Below are positions 62,282 to 64,000 of a stretch of 64,000 nt of DNA, in pieces. The stretch covers positions 1 through 64,000 of the forward strand of contig JAFTIQ010000003.1 of NCBI GenBank assembly GCA_017456805.1, written 5' to 3'. A model generated the notes under the pieces. The model did not search any database. It saw only the letters and a list, made by a program, of their open reading frames with translations, and had not been told where the DNA came from. The position numbers and the translations under genes were made by a program. Within the stretch, counting starts at the first letter, position 1. The number at the start of each line of letters is the position of its first letter. This DNA is from Lentisphaeria bacterium. Its GTDB lineage: Bacteria > Verrucomicrobiota > Lentisphaeria > Victivallales > UBA1829.

Positions 62282-63301
62282 ATGGTAGATAAAATAAATC
62301 CGCTGATTTTGATTCTCAAAAAAGAATTGCAAAATGGAACATATCCCATTGGATCACATTTTCCGTCGGAATATGAACTGGCAGACATGTTCTTGATCAA
62401 TAAAAAAACAGCCAATAAGGCAGTCTCTATCCTTGTTGAAGAAGGATATTTGGAACGGAAGCGGGGCAGAGGCGGAACCGTTGTCAGACGAACCTTCAAA
62501 TACCCGAATCATCATATCCTGCTTATTATGAGTGTAGATGTCCGCTTTTATGCAAAAATTGCCAATGGAATTCAAACCGCTGCGCTTCAGGATAATTCCC
62601 TGGTCAGTATTGCCGCTCCGGAGCTGGGGCAAATCTCCAGCCTCATGAAAAATGCCAAATCTATTGGAATCAACGGTATCATTTCTTCCGGATTTGGGAT
62701 CCTTCCTGATGAAGGACTTCCTGTGATTTATCTTGAAGACCGGCTCGGGAATACAACATACCCGGAATATGTGGCATGTGATTCTTATTCCGGCGGATAT
62801 AAGATTATGAAAGAGGTCCTGAGCCGCGGACATCGCGACATCGTGATTCTGTTTCACATGTTGAACAATCCCGACCGGATGAACGGAATGTATGATGCCA
62901 TGAAAGAAAACGGCATTGCCGATTATAGAGAGCGGACATTTGTTCTGAATGAAAGTTCTGTTGCTGAAACAAATATCATTCTCCGGAGGATCAGGAAACA
63001 GTATCCGGGCGTTACAGCCTTCATCGCATGTTCCGATGATGATTCCTACCGGATGATTCAGAGTATGAATTCTCAGAAAATAGACTGGATCGGAAAAATA
63101 GCCGTCTGCGGATTTGGAAATATTCAGGGGATCAGCGATGTCTTTTCTATGGCATCCGTGGAGCAGCATCCTTTTCTGATCGGAATTGAATCTTACAGAC
63201 AGTTGGTAAATAAAATCCGGAATCCGGAATTGGTTGTTAAGAAATTACTGGAAGTTGATCTTGTTCAGACTGGCAATATTCCTGTGATATCCGGTTCATA
63301 A
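62282..63301 (+). CDS. GntR/LacI hybrid transcriptional regulator
   Basis: The 339-residue protein starts at 62282 (AAGGAGG upstream; the longer frame from 62243 is less likely). Residues about 1-65 are a GntR-type winged helix (GSHFPSEYELADMF, KKTANKAVSILVEEGYLERKRGRGG). The rest is a LacI/periplasmic-binding-type sensor (ISSGFGILPDEGLPVIYLED, GHRDIVILFHML, FIACSDDDSYRMI, VCGFGN). This hybrid is common among sugar-responsive regulators (AraR type). It is divergent from the pseudopilin operon and probably controls it and itself through the two boxes between them. Confidence 0.9.
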   Translation: MVDKINPLILILKKELQNGTYPIGSHFPSEYELADMFLINKKTANKAVSILVEEGYLERKRGRGGTVVRRTFKYPNHHILLIMSVDVRFYAKIANGIQTAALQDNSLVSIAAPELGQISSLMKNAKSIGINGIISSGFGILPDEGLPVIYLEDRLGNTTYPEYVACDSYSGGYKIMKEVLSRGHRDIVILFHMLNNPDRMNGMYDAMKENGIADYRERTFVLNESSVAETNIILRRIRKQYPGVTAFIACSDDDSYRMIQSMNSQKIDWIGKIAVCGFGNIQGISDVFSMASVEQHPFLIGIESYRQLVNKIRNPELVVKKLLEVDLVQTGNIPVISGS

Positions 63302-63365
63302 TTTTTTTCTGCAGAAGTAGTTTCAAACGGCTGGAACCATTTGAAAATTGCCGCCCTTTATCGTA

Positions 63366-63406
63366 TAAAAAAAGCTGCTGCATACCGTAACGGCAGCAGC
63401 AGCTTT
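63366..63406 (-). terminator. Rho-independent terminator after pckG
   Basis: AAAGCTGCTGC (63371-63381) pairs perfectly with GCAGCAGCTTT (63396-63406), and a run of T follows on the minus strand (63373-63366). It ends pckG and may also stop the converging regulator. Confidence 0.92.
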
Positions 63407-63425
63407 GGAATTTAAGAGAAGAGAC

Positions 63426-64000
63426 TTACTTTGCAAGTCTTTCTTCGAGCTGAGCGAGCTGATCAGCAAGAGCTTTGGGAAGTCTGTCGAACTTCTTGTA
63501 GTGTTCTTTGATCATAGCCAGTTCGTTCTTCCAGCCTTCTTTGTCAAAGGTGAGAAGTTCAGCGATGTCAGCATCGGTGACTTCGTTTTCGATACCGGAG
63601 CGGTCGATCGCATCAGCTGTGGGCATGAAACCGATGGGGGTTTCAACAGCTTTGCCTTCGCCGTCGCAGCGTTCGAAGATCCATTTGAGGACGCGGCTGT
63701 TTTCGCCGAATCCGGGCCAGAGCCAGCGGCCGTCGGCAGTCTTGCGGAACCAGTTCACGCAGAAGATCTTGGGCAGCTTTGCGCCTTCGACCTTACCGAT
63801 GTCGAGCCAGTGCTGGAAGTAGTCACCCATATTGTATCCGCAGAAGGGCAGCATAGCAAACGGGTCGCGGCGGACAGTACCTGCCTTGACGTCAAGAGCA
63901 GCTGCGGTAACTTCGGAACCGACGGTGGAACCGATGAACACACCATGTTCCCAGCTCATGGACTGGTAAACGAGAGGAAGTGTGGAAGGACGGCGTCCGC
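63426..64000 (-). CDS. pckG: Phosphoenolpyruvate carboxykinase (GTP), C-terminal part
   Basis: PckG interconverts oxaloacetate and PEP with GTP. Only the last 191 codons lie here; the frame runs off the window edge with no start. Reading from the edge gives GRRPSTLPLVYQSMSWEHGV, then FIGSTVGSEVTAAALD, DPFAMLPFCGYNMGDYFQHW, KIFCVNWFRKTADGRWLWPGFGENSRVLKW and ADIAELLTFDKEGW, all typical of the GTP-type enzyme. The Met at 63959 is internal. A terminator follows. Confidence 0.95.
   Translation of the reverse strand, partial: GRRPSTLPLVYQSMSWEHGVFIGSTVGSEVTAAALDVKAGTVRRDPFAMLPFCGYNMGDYFQHWLDIGKVEGAKLPKIFCVNWFRKTADGRWLWPGFGENSRVLKWIFERCDGEGKAVETPIGFMPTADAIDRSGIENEVTDADIAELLTFDKEGWKNELAMIKEHYKKFDRLPKALADQLAQLEERLAK

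Noticed and set aside
1..64000. tRNA genes, CRISPR arrays, prophage and riboswitches
   Set aside because: All gaps were read on both strands; no cloverleaf, no spaced direct repeats, no phage genes and no recognisable riboswitch core were found.

Overview
The window looks like a chromosome segment from a Gram-negative bacterium of the PVC group, most likely Lentisphaerota (a Victivallis-like gut or sediment anaerobe). The assignment is inferred from gene content: secreted CBM9-like and DUF4838 proteins, DUF1559-type pseudopilins beside glycan genes, a GntR/LacI hybrid regulator, lipid A and KDO genes (lpxB, kdsD), ThyX instead of ThyA, and GTP-type PEP carboxykinase. No rRNA, tRNA, CRISPR array, prophage or intact insertion sequence was seen; one small palindrome resembles two IS3-type ends.

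Layout. 245-7184 (+): five tightly packed glycan genes (GH106-like protein, small secreted protein, MFS transporter, M19-like amidohydrolase, GH28-like beta-helix). 7201-9533 (-): accA, an ArgA-like acetyltransferase and murI. 9716-10118 (-): two tandem tiny lipoproteins under a strong promoter. 10506-19442 (+): truA, a coiled-coil protein, then a ribosomal operon from rplV to secY. That operon lacks the usual S10 half upstream, rpmD inside, and the alpha-operon genes downstream. 19494-21038 (+): lactonase-like propeller and a GNAT. 21457-25284 (+): aldolase/dehydrogenase fusion, a PHP protein and thyX. 25444-28886 (+): unknown membrane protein coupled to an ABC-F ATPase. 28943-33331 (-): secreted GH42-like and CBM9-like proteins. 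33466-37401 (-): a moxR-DUF58-VWA (Bat-like) operon. 37465-40085 (-): an rluA-family gene and ilvD. 40219-42833 (+): ffh and a frameshifted lpxB. 42945-44294 (+): ceramidase-like protein. 44493-47273 (-): gyrA. 48142-51096 (+): an epimerase fused to a GGQ release-factor domain, and a FAD dehydrogenase. 51236-55866 (-): rplU, purC, metX, metW, a 38-residue small ORF and a membrane-anchored metacaspase. 56005-62032 (-): pseudopilin, DUF4838 protein, small secreted protein, HAD phosphatase and kdsD, divergent from a GntR/LacI regulator (62282-63301, +). The window closes inside pckG (-).

How the genes fit together. Three modules look built for uptake and breakdown of plant or mucin glycans, perhaps rhamnogalacturonan: GH106-like, GH28-like and the aldolase/dehydrogenase. 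The last module has visible regulation: the regulator and the pseudopilin operon are divergent, each has a good sigma70 promoter, and the same 10-bp box overlaps or follows both promoters. The rest is housekeeping.

The most unusual items are the epimerase-GGQ fusion, the metacaspase translationally coupled to a 38-residue peptide, the single-base disruption of lpxB, the poly-cysteine tail on ribosomal protein L15, the gyrA promoter built on an alternating purine-pyrimidine tract, and the paired operator boxes of the pseudopilin cassette. All functional statements come from reading the sequence and from family knowledge; no database search was run.
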